Assembly: GCF_031180965.1 (NCBI RefSeq)
Contig: NZ_JAPSLH010000009.1
Span: 62,001-126,000, forward strand
Source: Chelativorans sp.
Lineage (GTDB): Bacteria > Pseudomonadota > Alphaproteobacteria > Rhizobiales > Rhizobiaceae
Reading direction: 5' to 3'
DNA length: 64,000 nt
Shown here: positions 17,201 through 25,028 of the stretch, piece after piece
Layout of the letters: every line of letters starts with the position of its first letter
How positions within the stretch are numbered: position 1 is the first letter of the stretch
The notes under the pieces: generated by a model
Database searches by the model: none
Told to the model about the DNA's origin: nothing
Seen by the model: only the letters and a program-made list of their open reading frames with translations
Program-made: the position numbers and the translations under genes

Positions 17201-18328
17201 ATGACCAAGATCAAGCGCATCCAGGCTTTCCCCCTCTCCTGCCCGACGCCGGGCGGAGCGGTCTTTGCCGTCGGACGCTCAGCCAAGCGCGACATGGTGC
17301 TCGTGCGCATCGAGACGGAAGTCGGCATCGTCGGCTATGGCGAGGCGCATCATGCGCAGACGCCGAGCACGATCGCCGCGTTCATCAACGACGCGCTCGG
17401 GCCCTCGCTCATGGGCATGGATGCGCATGAGACCGAGGCGATCTGGAAGAAGGCCTATCACCACTTCATCGCCACCCATGGACCCGGGGCGGCGGCGGTG
17501 ATCGGGCTCAGCGGCGTCGATCTTGCGCTCTGGGACATCAAGGGCAAGGATCTCGGCCAGCCGGTCTGGCGGCTCCTCGGCGGCAAGCGCCGACCGATCC
17601 CCGCCTATGCGGGCGGCATCAGCCTCGGCTTCCAGCCGCCCGACGAGCTGAAGCGCGAGGTGGAAGGCTTCATAAAGCGCGGCTACAGCTTCATGAAGCT
17701 CAGGGTCGGCGACACGCTGGAGAGGGATCTGGAGCGCGTGACCGCAGTTCGCAAAGCGTTCCCTGAACTCGCGCTGGCCGCCGATGCCGGTACGCGCTAC
17801 CGCACCGCGGACGTCGCGCGCATCGCGGAGATCTGCGAGGCGGGCCGCCTCGTCTGGCTGGAAGAGCCTTTCACGCCGGACAATCTGCCCGGGTACCGCC
17901 GCCTCAAGGAAGTGACCGCCACGCCGCTTGCGGCGGGCGAAAACCACTTCACGCGCCATGAGCTGCGCCAGCTCATTTGCGAGCAGGTGATCCAATTCGT
18001 GCAGGCCGATTGCTGCAAGACGGGCGGCATCACCGAAATCCTCAAGATCGCGTCGCTGGCCGACAGCTGGCATCTGCAATTCGCGCCGCACACCAGCGCC
18101 TCGGTGCTTTCCACGGCAGCTTCCGTGCACGTGCTCTCGGTGGCGCCGAATGCGTTCATCTATGAGGCGGACGTTTCCGCGATCAACGCCTTCCGCGACG
18201 ATCTCGGCACGCCGTTTGAGATCAAGGATGGGACAATCATCGCCCCGGAGGGACCGGGACTGGGCATCGAAATCGATGAAAGCTTCGTTGCGAAATATCC
18301 GTTCATCCCCGGCGCTTCCTATCAGTAG
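17201..18328 (+). CDS. enolase-superfamily (mandelate racemase/acid-sugar dehydratase-like) enzyme
   Basis: 375 residues. Capping domain, then a modified TIM barrel with metal ligands Asp195 (ADAG), Glu221/222 (EEPF) and Glu247 (AGENH) and the Asp270-His297 dyad (QADCC, APHTS) of the mandelate racemase group. The usual KxK base motif reads Lys166-Leu-Arg168, and the residue two after Asp195 is Gly instead of Asn. Family members mostly dehydrate sugar acids. It starts 17 bp after the permease stop, so it is the last gene of the sugar operon and may process an aldonate or uronate. The KxR change makes an untested specificity likely. Confidence 0.88.
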   Translation: MTKIKRIQAFPLSCPTPGGAVFAVGRSAKRDMVLVRIETEVGIVGYGEAHHAQTPSTIAAFINDALGPSLMGMDAHETEAIWKKAYHHFIATHGPGAAAVIGLSGVDLALWDIKGKDLGQPVWRLLGGKRRPIPAYAGGISLGFQPPDELKREVEGFIKRGYSFMKLRVGDTLERDLERVTAVRKAFPELALAADAGTRYRTADVARIAEICEAGRLVWLEEPFTPDNLPGYRRLKEVTATPLAAGENHFTRHELRQLICEQVIQFVQADCCKTGGITEILKIASLADSWHLQFAPHTSASVLSTAASVHVLSVAPNAFIYEADVSAINAFRDDLGTPFEIKDGTIIAPEGPGLGIEIDESFVAKYPFIPGASYQ

Positions 18329-18335
18329 GAGCTGG

Positions 18336-18725
18336 CTATGCGGGAGCAGCCGCGACGGCCTCGACCTCCACGACGAATTCGGGGCGGCTGAAGCCCGCCA
18401 CGATCATCAAGGTGGATGCGGGATATGGCGCGGCGAAAAGGCGGTTGCGGACCTCCATATAGGCTCCCATGTGCTCGCGGGCGGTGACGAAGGCATTGAT
18501 GCGCACAATGTTGGAGAGGTTCATCCCCTCCTGCCTGAGCACCGCCTCGATATTGGCAAAGCAGAGCTCAGCCTGGGCGGTGCACCCGTGGGGAACGCTG
18601 CCGTCGGGCGCGACGCCAAGCTGCCCGGAACAGAAGAGCAGCCGCGAATTGCCTGGAACGAGCACGCCGTGACTGTAAGCGGAAAACGGCGCGGCAATGT
18701 CGGGAGCGTTGATCGACTTCAGCAT
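18336..18725 (-). CDS. RidA-family (imine/enamine deaminase) protein
   Basis: 129 residues with the YjgF/YER057c/UK114 fold: FCSGQLGVAPDGSV, NIEAVLRQEGMNLSNIVR, and the C-terminal SRPEFVVEVEAVA with the arginine expected at the active site. RidA proteins hydrolyse reactive 2-imino or enamine intermediates in the cytoplasm as trimers. It converges on the enolase-superfamily gene (7-bp gap) and is divergent from the creatininase gene, sharing a 278-bp promoter region that holds a perfect palindrome. It therefore probably belongs with the nitrogen-compound genes to its right. Confidence 0.88.
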   Translation of the reverse strand: MLKSINAPDIAAPFSAYSHGVLVPGNSRLLFCSGQLGVAPDGSVPHGCTAQAELCFANIEAVLRQEGMNLSNIVRINAFVTAREHMGAYMEVRNRLFAAPYPASTLMIVAGFSRPEFVVEVEAVAAAPA

Positions 18726-18879
18726 TGTTCAAATCCTGTCCAGGGTTCCGGCGCGAGTGGCGGCGGTGGCCGCCGAGACGCGCTCCAGTTTTGCAAATTA
18801 TTGACCGGGCAAGAAAATTCGCCTAACCCTCGGCGACCCCATGGCACAGGGCTAACAAGGAACGAGCCGCAACTCAACT

Positions 18880-18896
18880 TGATCGTGGAACGATCA
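18880..18896. promoter_or_regulatory. 17-bp palindrome TGATCGT-N3-ACGATCA, candidate operator
   Basis: Perfect 7-bp arms around GGA, in the region between the divergent RidA and creatininase genes. No regulator gene is adjacent, so the factor may be encoded elsewhere. Length and symmetry make chance unlikely. Confidence 0.5.
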
Positions 18897-19003
18897 TAAG
18901 GAGGCGCGTCGTGCTCGTTCATTCGGACCGAAATCCTCTCTCCCGGGTCAGCCGCCGGCTCAGGACGAGCCGCCGCGACCTCTGCTTTCCGAAAGAAGTA
19001 GCC

Positions 19004-19831
19004 ATGACTAGCCGCAGCGCCCGGTGGGCCGATCTTACGCACCTGGATTTTGCCACTCTGGACCGGAACCGCGCGATCGCCGTGCTGCCGGTCGCCGCCA
19101 TTGAGCAGCACGGACCGCATCTTCCGGTCTCGGTGGATGCGGATATCGCCGATGCGGTGACCGAGCGCACGCTTCCCCTGCTCGATGCCGATCTGACAGT
19201 GCTCTTCCTTCCCAGTGTCGGCTACGGCAAAAGCAACGAGCATGCGGCCTTTCCCGGTACGCTGACGGTCTCGGCAGAGACCCTGATCCGCGTGCTGATG
19301 GAGATCGGTGAGAGTGTCGCCCGCGCCGGCATCAGGCGGCTCGTGCTCTTCAACACCCATGGCGGGAACAGCCCGGTGCTCGACATCGTCGCCCGCGATC
19401 TGAAGATCGCGCATGGGGTCCGGACGGCCGCGTGCCACTGGTACAATTTCAACGAGGCTGATGCCGCGACCGACCGGTCTGAGCAGGCCTTCGGCATTCA
19501 TGCCGGGCTGGTCGAGACCAGCGTGATGCTGGCGATCAAGCCTGATCGGGTGCGTATGGAGCGCGCGGCGGATTTCAGGAACGCGGCGGGTGACTGGCAG
19601 GGCCGCTATGCACGGATCGGGCTGACCCCGGGCCGCGCGCGGCCCGGCTGGGTCATCGAAGACCTCAACGAGGACGGGGCCTGCGGGAACGCGGCGGCGG
19701 CGACACGGGAGCTTGGCGAGCGGCTTCTCGAGACGGCGTCGCGCAATTTTGCGGCCTTTCTCGCTGAATTCGACCGCTTCTGCCGCGACATGGAGGAAGC
19801 GCGGCCAAGCAGCGGCGACGGGAGGAATTGA
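19004..19831 (+). CDS. creatininase-family amidohydrolase
   Basis: 275 residues. Metal-site residues of the family are present: Glu34 and His36 in IEQHGPHLP, Asp45 in VDADIAD, and NTHGGN with the next His at about residue 120. Members open cyclic amides such as creatinine or formamidopyrimidines, or act in cofactor biosynthesis. The frame runs upstream, but the ATG at 19004 with GAAAGAAG gives the normal N-terminus. Its stop overlaps the ATG of the FAD oxidase (TGATG), so the two are coupled. The function is likely hydrolysis of a cyclic amide within the local pathway. Confidence 0.87.
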   Translation: MTSRSARWADLTHLDFATLDRNRAIAVLPVAAIEQHGPHLPVSVDADIADAVTERTLPLLDADLTVLFLPSVGYGKSNEHAAFPGTLTVSAETLIRVLMEIGESVARAGIRRLVLFNTHGGNSPVLDIVARDLKIAHGVRTAACHWYNFNEADAATDRSEQAFGIHAGLVETSVMLAIKPDRVRMERAADFRNAAGDWQGRYARIGLTPGRARPGWVIEDLNEDGACGNAAAATRELGERLLETASRNFAAFLAEFDRFCRDMEEARPSSGDGRN

Positions 19832-21249
19832 TGTCCATCTCCGGCAAGACCACGATCGACTGGCAGGCCTTCAGGCAAGCGCTTGGCGACGTGGAAAGTG
19901 TCGATACGCCTTCCATCGTCAAAAAGCGCTCGCGCGACTTCTTCTGGTACAGCCCGATTCTCAACCGAGAGCTAGCCGGCCATTTCGGCGACCTGGTGGT
20001 CGTGCCGCGCGATATCGGCGAGCTCAAGACCTGCATCGCCACAGCCTTCGATTGGAACGTGCCGACGGTCGTGCGCGGCGGGGGGACCGGCAATTACGGA
20101 CAGGCGGTGCCGATGGATGGTGGCCTGATCATCGACATGACTAGCATCAACCGCATCCCCGAAATCAGCGGCGAAACAGTGCATGTGGAGGCGGGCTGCA
20201 AGATCGCTGCGATTAACAAGGCGCTGCACGAGCATGGCCGCGAGCTGCCGATCTTTCCTTCCACGGAGGCGATCGCGACGATCGGCGGCTTCATTGCCGG
20301 CGGCTCCGGCGGCATCGGCTCCATAACCCACGGAATGCTGCGTGACAGAAAGAATATCGAGTCGATCGCGGTGCTTTCGATGGAGAATCCGCCGCAGCGC
20401 CACCTCTTCGAAGGCGAGGAGATCGCCTCGATTCACCATGCCTGGGGTCTGAACGGGATCATCACGGATCTCGTGCTGCGGACCGTGCCGGCGCGGAACT
20501 GGATGAATGTCATTGCCTCCTTCAGCACCTACCGACAGGCTTTCGAAGCAGCCGTCGAAATCGGCTCAAGCCGGAACTTCGAGCTCAAGCTGCTGACGAC
20601 CATTGACGCTGGGATCGCCGCCTCGATCCACAGCCTCGGCGCGCTCGGCCAGGGCGGCCGCGCGCTTCTCCTTGCCATGGTGGACGATGCGGATGCGTTG
20701 CGGGACGTCGTGCGCGAGCGTGGCGGAGAGGTGGCTGTCGCCGCCGATGCGGCCGGACTTGCGGCGACTGGCCTGCCGCATCTGTCCGAATTCTCTTACA
20801 ACCACACCACCCTTCAGGTGCTCAAGAACGACCGCAGCGTCACCTATCTGCAGGTGACCGTCCCCCCGCCGCTCGATGGGCGGAAGATCGAGGCGCTGCA
20901 GGCCGTTTTCGGCGACGAAGTGATGATGCACCACGAGTTTGCGCTTCTGCGCGGGCAATTGGTGGCCTTCGACCTTCCGGTGGTGCGCTATTCCTCCGAC
21001 GAGCGGCTGTTCGAGCTGATGCGGATCTACGAGGCGCATGGCTGCCCAACCTCCAACCCGCACGTTCCCTATGTGGAGGGCGGCTCGATGAAACCGGACT
21101 ACCGCCACCTGGCATGGAAGAAGCGGCTCGATCCCAAGGGGCTGCTCAATTCGGCCAAGTCCCGGCGCTGGAACGAGGTGAAGCATCTCTCCGCCGACGA
21201 AATCGAACAGCTTCCGAGCAGGGTGCCGGCCGCGGAGACCGCGGCATGA
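19831..21249 (+). CDS. FAD-binding oxidase (PCMH/VAO-type)
   Basis: 472 residues. The PCMH-type FAD domain is evident: [14 protein letters not shown], the pyrophosphate loop [13 protein letters not shown], and [13 protein letters not shown]. There is no signal peptide, so it is cytoplasmic. Such enzymes oxidise alcohols, amines or hydroxy acids. GGAGG sits 5 bp upstream of the ATG, which overlaps the creatininase stop. With RidA next door, an oxidation that yields an imine is an attractive but unproven role. Confidence 0.87.
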   Translation: MSISGKTTIDWQAFRQALGDVESVDTPSIVKKRSRDFFWYSPILNRELAGHFGDLVVVPRDIGELKTCIATAFDWNVPTVVRGGGTGNYGQAVPMDGGLIIDMTSINRIPEISGETVHVEAGCKIAAINKALHEHGRELPIFPSTEAIATIGGFIAGGSGGIGSITHGMLRDRKNIESIAVLSMENPPQRHLFEGEEIASIHHAWGLNGIITDLVLRTVPARNWMNVIASFSTYRQAFEAAVEIGSSRNFELKLLTTIDAGIAASIHSLGALGQGGRALLLAMVDDADALRDVVRERGGEVAVAADAAGLAATGLPHLSEFSYNHTTLQVLKNDRSVTYLQVTVPPPLDGRKIEALQAVFGDEVMMHHEFALLRGQLVAFDLPVVRYSSDERLFELMRIYEAHGCPTSNPHVPYVEGGSMKPDYRHLAWKKRLDPKGLLNSAKSRRWNEVKHLSADEIEQLPSRVPAAETAA

Positions 21250-21334
21250 GGCCCGGAACGGCACTGCGTAAGGGCGAACGCTCCCACAGAGTGGTTGCAC
21301 AATCTCGGCGGCGATGCGGGACCATCTGGGCGAG

Positions 21335-22588
21335 ATGACAGACGGCGTTTACGGAAATGTTCGGGTGCCGCGCTCGTTGGTTGCCGACGAGAGCCGCTTC
21401 GGCGGCCGCCTGGAGGGGGACTGCCTTATCGGTGACCTCGTCGTGAGGGACGGCAAAGTGGCGGGGATGGCTCGGGAGGGAAGCGCGCCGCTGGATCTTG
21501 AGGGCCGCATCCTCACCCCGACGCTTGTGGAAGCCCACTGCCACCTGGACAAGTGCTTCACGGCCTCACGGCTCGATTTTGCCGGCGGCACGCTTCTCGA
21601 CGCCATCGACGCGCAGGCGCGGGACAAGGCGCACTGGACGCGCGAGGACATACGCGCCCGGGCGCTGCGGGGTCTTGAGGAACTCTGGGCCTCCGGCTGC
21701 CGGTTTGCGCGAACGCATGTGGATTGGGCCGTCAATCCGACCGATCCGTCGCACGCCCCGCTTGCCTGGGAGGTGCTGGGCGAGATCGCTGAGGAATGGC
21801 GGGACAGGTTCACCCTCCAGAGGGCAGCCCTCCTGCCCATCGAGGCCTTTGCGGCGGAGGAGATCGCGACCCCGCTCGCCGCTCGGGTCGCGCAAGACGG
21901 CGGAGTCCTCGGCGCCTTCGTCTTCGGGCAGGACGGAGCGCGGGAGAGCGTTCGCAGGATGGTCCGCGTCGCCCGTGACCATGAAATCTCCCTTGACTTC
22001 CACGTCGACGAAGACCTGTCGCCCACGCTTAAAGGACTGGATTTCGTTGCGGAAGCCGTGGCATCGGAGCGCTTCGATGGGCCCGTCCTCTGCGGCCATG
22101 CGTGCAGTCTGAGCACGATCGAAGGAGACCAACTCCACCGGCGGATCGAGCGCATCGCCGAGGCTGGCCTGACGATCGTCTGCCTCCCCACCAGCAATCT
22201 CTATTTGCAGGACCGAGGAGCCGGCACGCCGACGCGCCGGGGCATCACCCGCGTGCAGGAGCTGATTAAGAGAGGCGTCCCCCTCGCCTTCGGGACGGAC
22301 AATGTGCGCGACGCCTTCTGCCCGATCGGCGCGCACAACCCCTTCCAGAGTCTCGCATTCGGCATCCTGGCCGCCCAGTTGGAGCCGCCCGCTGGCCGCT
22401 GGTTGCCCTGCATCACCCATGCGGCCGAACGAGCTCTCGGGTTTAAAGAGACGATGGTGGAGGGCTGCCCGGCCGACCGGCTGCTTCTGTGGCACGCCCG
22501 TGAGACGGCCGACCTCCTGGCGTCATCGCCTGCCCGCCCGCCGCAAGAACTCCCGGCGACATTGCGCCGCGCGCGGCGGCGTAGTTGA
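21335..22588 (+). CDS. cytosine-deaminase-like amidohydrolase
   Basis: About 417 residues of the CodA/N-isopropylammelide group. Metal-site motifs: EAHCHLDK (HxH), FHVDE, CGHA and GTDNVRD. These enzymes deaminate or hydrolyse N-heterocycles such as cytosine, creatinine or ammelide-like compounds. The start is uncertain: ATGs at 21314 and 21335 are in frame, neither with a good ribosome-binding site. It follows the FAD oxidase by 64-85 bp on the same strand and completes a creatininase, oxidase, deaminase set. Confidence 0.85.
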   Translation: MTDGVYGNVRVPRSLVADESRFGGRLEGDCLIGDLVVRDGKVAGMAREGSAPLDLEGRILTPTLVEAHCHLDKCFTASRLDFAGGTLLDAIDAQARDKAHWTREDIRARALRGLEELWASGCRFARTHVDWAVNPTDPSHAPLAWEVLGEIAEEWRDRFTLQRAALLPIEAFAAEEIATPLAARVAQDGGVLGAFVFGQDGARESVRRMVRVARDHEISLDFHVDEDLSPTLKGLDFVAEAVASERFDGPVLCGHACSLSTIEGDQLHRRIERIAEAGLTIVCLPTSNLYLQDRGAGTPTRRGITRVQELIKRGVPLAFGTDNVRDAFCPIGAHNPFQSLAFGILAAQLEPPAGRWLPCITHAAERALGFKETMVEGCPADRLLLWHARETADLLASSPARPPQELPATLRRARRRS

Positions 22589-22798
22589 ACGGCTTCGCCC
22601 ACATCCACCGACCGGATTACAGCTGCCAATCGTCATCGCCCAGAGAAGTGCGGGGCCAGCAAAGCCCTTGTCGCATACGCGCGCTGGCTTCACGGAACTC
22701 TTGCCGGCAACGTCGTTACGGCGGCGTGGTATTGTCAGTGTTTCACAGTCGTTTCAATTCGTGATCAAACTCGAACTAGTCCTCAGCGTTGCTGTTGT

Positions 22799-23050
22799 AT
22801 GAATAGCAACAGATGGAATTTACCTGTTCCTGTCAGAGATGGACAGGACATCGTGTTCGAGATCAGATCAGTGCGTCATGCTGCCGAATTTCTTATTCTG
22901 CACTGGCCTGACTCTGACAGAGGATCCTGGAAACACTTGGCAGCTCAAATTGCGTGCCTGGATGTACTTGAATCCGAGCGCGAGCCCGAACATGCCCGTC
23001 GGGCTTTTGTGGAAGCGGCAAAGGCCGCCGGCATACTGGCCGAGGGATGA
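22799..23050 (+). CDS. DUF982 protein, copy 1
   Basis: 83 residues. The DUF982 pattern is seen: PVPVRDG..., a central AAEFLILHWPD, and the C-terminal ARRAFVEAAKAAGIL. DUF982 proteins are small, largely restricted to rhizobia and relatives, and of unknown function. This is the first of three different DUF982 genes in tandem within about 1.1 kb. A GGAAC-N15-CGTT element at 22694-22717 is close to an EcfG promoter but one base short in spacing. Confidence 0.82.
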   Translation: MNSNRWNLPVPVRDGQDIVFEIRSVRHAAEFLILHWPDSDRGSWKHLAAQIACLDVLESEREPEHARRAFVEAAKAAGILAEG

Positions 23051-23095
23051 GCAGTGGCGACGGATCAAGAAATGTCACCGTCCGTGTGCCGGCCG

Positions 23096-23121
23096 TGAAC
23101 CTTTCCCGCCCTTAGACCGTT
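23096..23121 (+). promoter_or_regulatory. EcfG-like promoter (TGAAC-N17-CGTT) before DUF982 copy 2
   Basis: One mismatch in the -35 (TGAAC for GGAAC), correct -10 CGTT and spacing of 17, 26 bp upstream of the ATG. Supported mainly by the better match in front of the next DUF982 gene. Confidence 0.4.
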
Positions 23122-23146
23122 CTGAAGCGGCGAAAGGAACACTCCG

Positions 23147-23443
23147 ATGTATGCTGCGCAGTTTGCGCTCCCGGTCCGCATCGTTCTCTCGCCGGGAGAG
23201 CCGGTTACAGAGGTCTATAGTGCCGACGAGGCACTGGACTTGTTGATGGGCTGGCCCAAGCAGGAAAGCAGAATTTTTCAGAAAGCGGCAAGCGCTTGCC
23301 TCGCGGCCACTGCGGATCCGGCGCTTTCGGAAGAGGCGCGCAAGGCGTTCGTCACCTTCGCGAATGCTTCTGGAATTATCGCGAGAGATGTCCCGCTCGA
23401 CAGTCTCTACGAAAATGGCGAATTGAAGCCTCTCTATCGCTGA
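23147..23443 (+). CDS. DUF982 protein, copy 2
   Basis: 98 residues with the DUF982 layout (FALPVRIVLSPG, EALDLLMGWPKQ, ARKAFVTFANASGII), plus a C-terminal extension of about 15 residues. It is clearly diverged from copies 1 and 3. GAAAGGA lies before the ATG. A near-match EcfG-type promoter is 26 bp upstream. Function unknown. Confidence 0.82.
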   Translation: MYAAQFALPVRIVLSPGEPVTEVYSADEALDLLMGWPKQESRIFQKAASACLAATADPALSEEARKAFVTFANASGIIARDVPLDSLYENGELKPLYR

Positions 23444-23490
23444 ATGTGCTTCTCCGCATTACTGATGGCAAGATAAAGCCACATTCCGTT

Positions 23491-23515
23491 GGAACATAAT
23501 CTGCGGCTCGACGTT
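23491..23515 (+). promoter_or_regulatory. EcfG-type general stress promoter GGAAC-N16-CGTT
   Basis: Exact match to the alphaproteobacterial EcfG consensus: GGAAC at 23491-23495, CGTT at 23512-23515, 16-bp spacer. A start site just downstream would give a 5' leader of about 30 nt to the third DUF982 gene. This predicts control by the PhyR-NepR-EcfG general stress system. Confidence 0.7.
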
Positions 23516-23549
23516 TGTTCTCTCTCTTGGGCGGCAGTCGGAAGTCAAA

Positions 23550-23873
23550 ATGTCAGTTGGGGTAATCGATCCTGCAGGCCGCGGGGCCGCAACACAGGAC
23601 CGCGTGGCCAGGCCGGCACAGGCGCCGCGCCACCGCATGTTCCACAAGCCGGTGGTTATCGAAAGAAGACGCATCGATCGTGACCGCGTCGTCTTGAACA
23701 CGAAGGTGGCGCTCGACTCGCTGGTCCACGAATGGCCGGCAATGGACTGTCCGCACCGCGCCCGGGCCGTGAAGACGTGCCTGGCGGTCATACGCGGCGA
23801 GCAGCCGCCTTCGGCCGCGCGCCGCGCCTTCGTCGCAGCCGCGAAAGCTGCCCGGATCCTTCGCGAAGCCTAG
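23550..23873 (+). CDS. DUF982 protein, copy 3
   Basis: 107 residues. The core is PVVIERRRIDRDRVVLNTKVALDSLVHEWP followed by a C-terminal ARRAFVAAAKAARIL. The first 28 residues are basic and unlike DUF982; a second in-frame ATG (FHKPVV) may be the real start, but GGAAG before the first ATG supports 23550. It is preceded by a perfect EcfG-type promoter, suggesting general-stress induction. Function unknown. Confidence 0.8.
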   Translation: MSVGVIDPAGRGAATQDRVARPAQAPRHRMFHKPVVIERRRIDRDRVVLNTKVALDSLVHEWPAMDCPHRARAVKTCLAVIRGEQPPSAARRAFVAAAKAARILREA

Positions 23874-23892
23874 CCGCAAACGTCGCTTGCGA

Positions 23893-24777
23893 TCAGCCGC
23901 GCCCCGGCACCGAAACGGCCGGGCGGCTGTTGAGCAACAGCACGACGATCCCGCCGACAACATACGCAACAAGTCCATACAGGGCCGGCGGTATGGCCAT
24001 GTCCGGATTGTCGAGCATGTATTCGCTAAGTGCCATCGTGATAACCAAGGCGGCATTGTGGATGCCCGTCGCCATAGTGAGCGCGATGGCCTGCTGCCGT
24101 TCGACGCCTGCCAGCCGCGGAACGAAATAGCCCACCGAGAAGCTTATCACATTGAAGGCGACCGCTGTGGCGCCGAGAATCGGCCCCCAAACCAGCAGCA
24201 GCTCCCAATTTCCGATGAGGGCCGCCAGCACCACCGCCGCGATGAACAACGTTGCCAGCAGCTTGACGGGGCGCTCGAGCCGGCTTGCCAACGCCGGATA
24301 ACGGTTGTGGATGAAGATGCCGATCATTGCCGGCACGATCGCGATGGCGAAAATCTGCAGGACGTCCTTCAACTGGACCGTCACGATCTCCGCCTCGCCA
24401 TAGAACAGGCGCAGCGCCACACCCGCCATGATCGGCAGGTTGGCCAGGGCGACCAGCGAGGTGACGGCGGCAACGGTTATGCTGAGCGCCACGTCGCCGC
24501 GCGCAAGATGCGTATAGAGGGAAGCGGAGGTCGCGCTGGGGCTTGCGGCAAGCAGCATCATACCCGCCGCGATAGCCGGCGGCAGATCCGACCAATAGAC
24601 GAGGAGCAAGCAGACAAGCGGCAGCACCAGAGCCTGGCAGAGGACGCCGATGATCACCGGCTTTGGCCTCGAGAGTATCCGCGTGAAATTCTCCAGCCTC
24701 AGCGATAGGCCGAGGCCGAGCATTATGATGAACAAGGCCACTGGAAGGCCGACGCTTATTGCCACGCTGGACTGCAT
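23893..24777 (-). CDS. bile acid:sodium symporter (BASS) family transporter
   Basis: 294 residues, nine to ten predicted membrane segments. Family features: LLAASPSATSASLYTHLARGD and MATGIHNAALVITMALSE. BASS proteins move organic anions with sodium across the inner membrane; the substrate here is unknown. The start ATG at 24777 begins the first membrane segment, although the frame extends upstream. It is convergent with the third DUF982 gene (20-bp gap) and divergent from PBP1A, with about 250 bp between. Confidence 0.87.
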   Translation of the reverse strand: MQSSVAISVGLPVALFIIMLGLGLSLRLENFTRILSRPKPVIIGVLCQALVLPLVCLLLVYWSDLPPAIAAGMMLLAASPSATSASLYTHLARGDVALSITVAAVTSLVALANLPIMAGVALRLFYGEAEIVTVQLKDVLQIFAIAIVPAMIGIFIHNRYPALASRLERPVKLLATLFIAAVVLAALIGNWELLLVWGPILGATAVAFNVISFSVGYFVPRLAGVERQQAIALTMATGIHNAALVITMALSEYMLDNPDMAIPPALYGLVAYVVGGIVVLLLNSRPAVSVPGRG

Positions 24778-25028
24778 TATGCCCCCGAATCGCTCGGATA
24801 GAGGATCCGACCTCGTGTAGAAAAAACGCTCCTTGGGCTGAAAACAAGGTGGGCCACAAGCCGCCACCACCGGGTCGACATTTCGGCAACACTTTTAGCG
24901 AAATTGCCGTCTTCCGGCCCACCCGCACGCCCCGGCGGAAACCGATGTTGCGCAACTTCGTTGACGGTCTAGCGCAGCTGCCCCACGGCAGCTGTTCCGG
25001 CGGCACCTGGCGGCGACGGAGGGATTTG

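Noticed and set aside
24936-24961. GGAAA-N17-CGTT before PBP1A as EcfG promoter
   Set aside because: The -35 lacks the invariant final C of GGAAC, and there is no other support.
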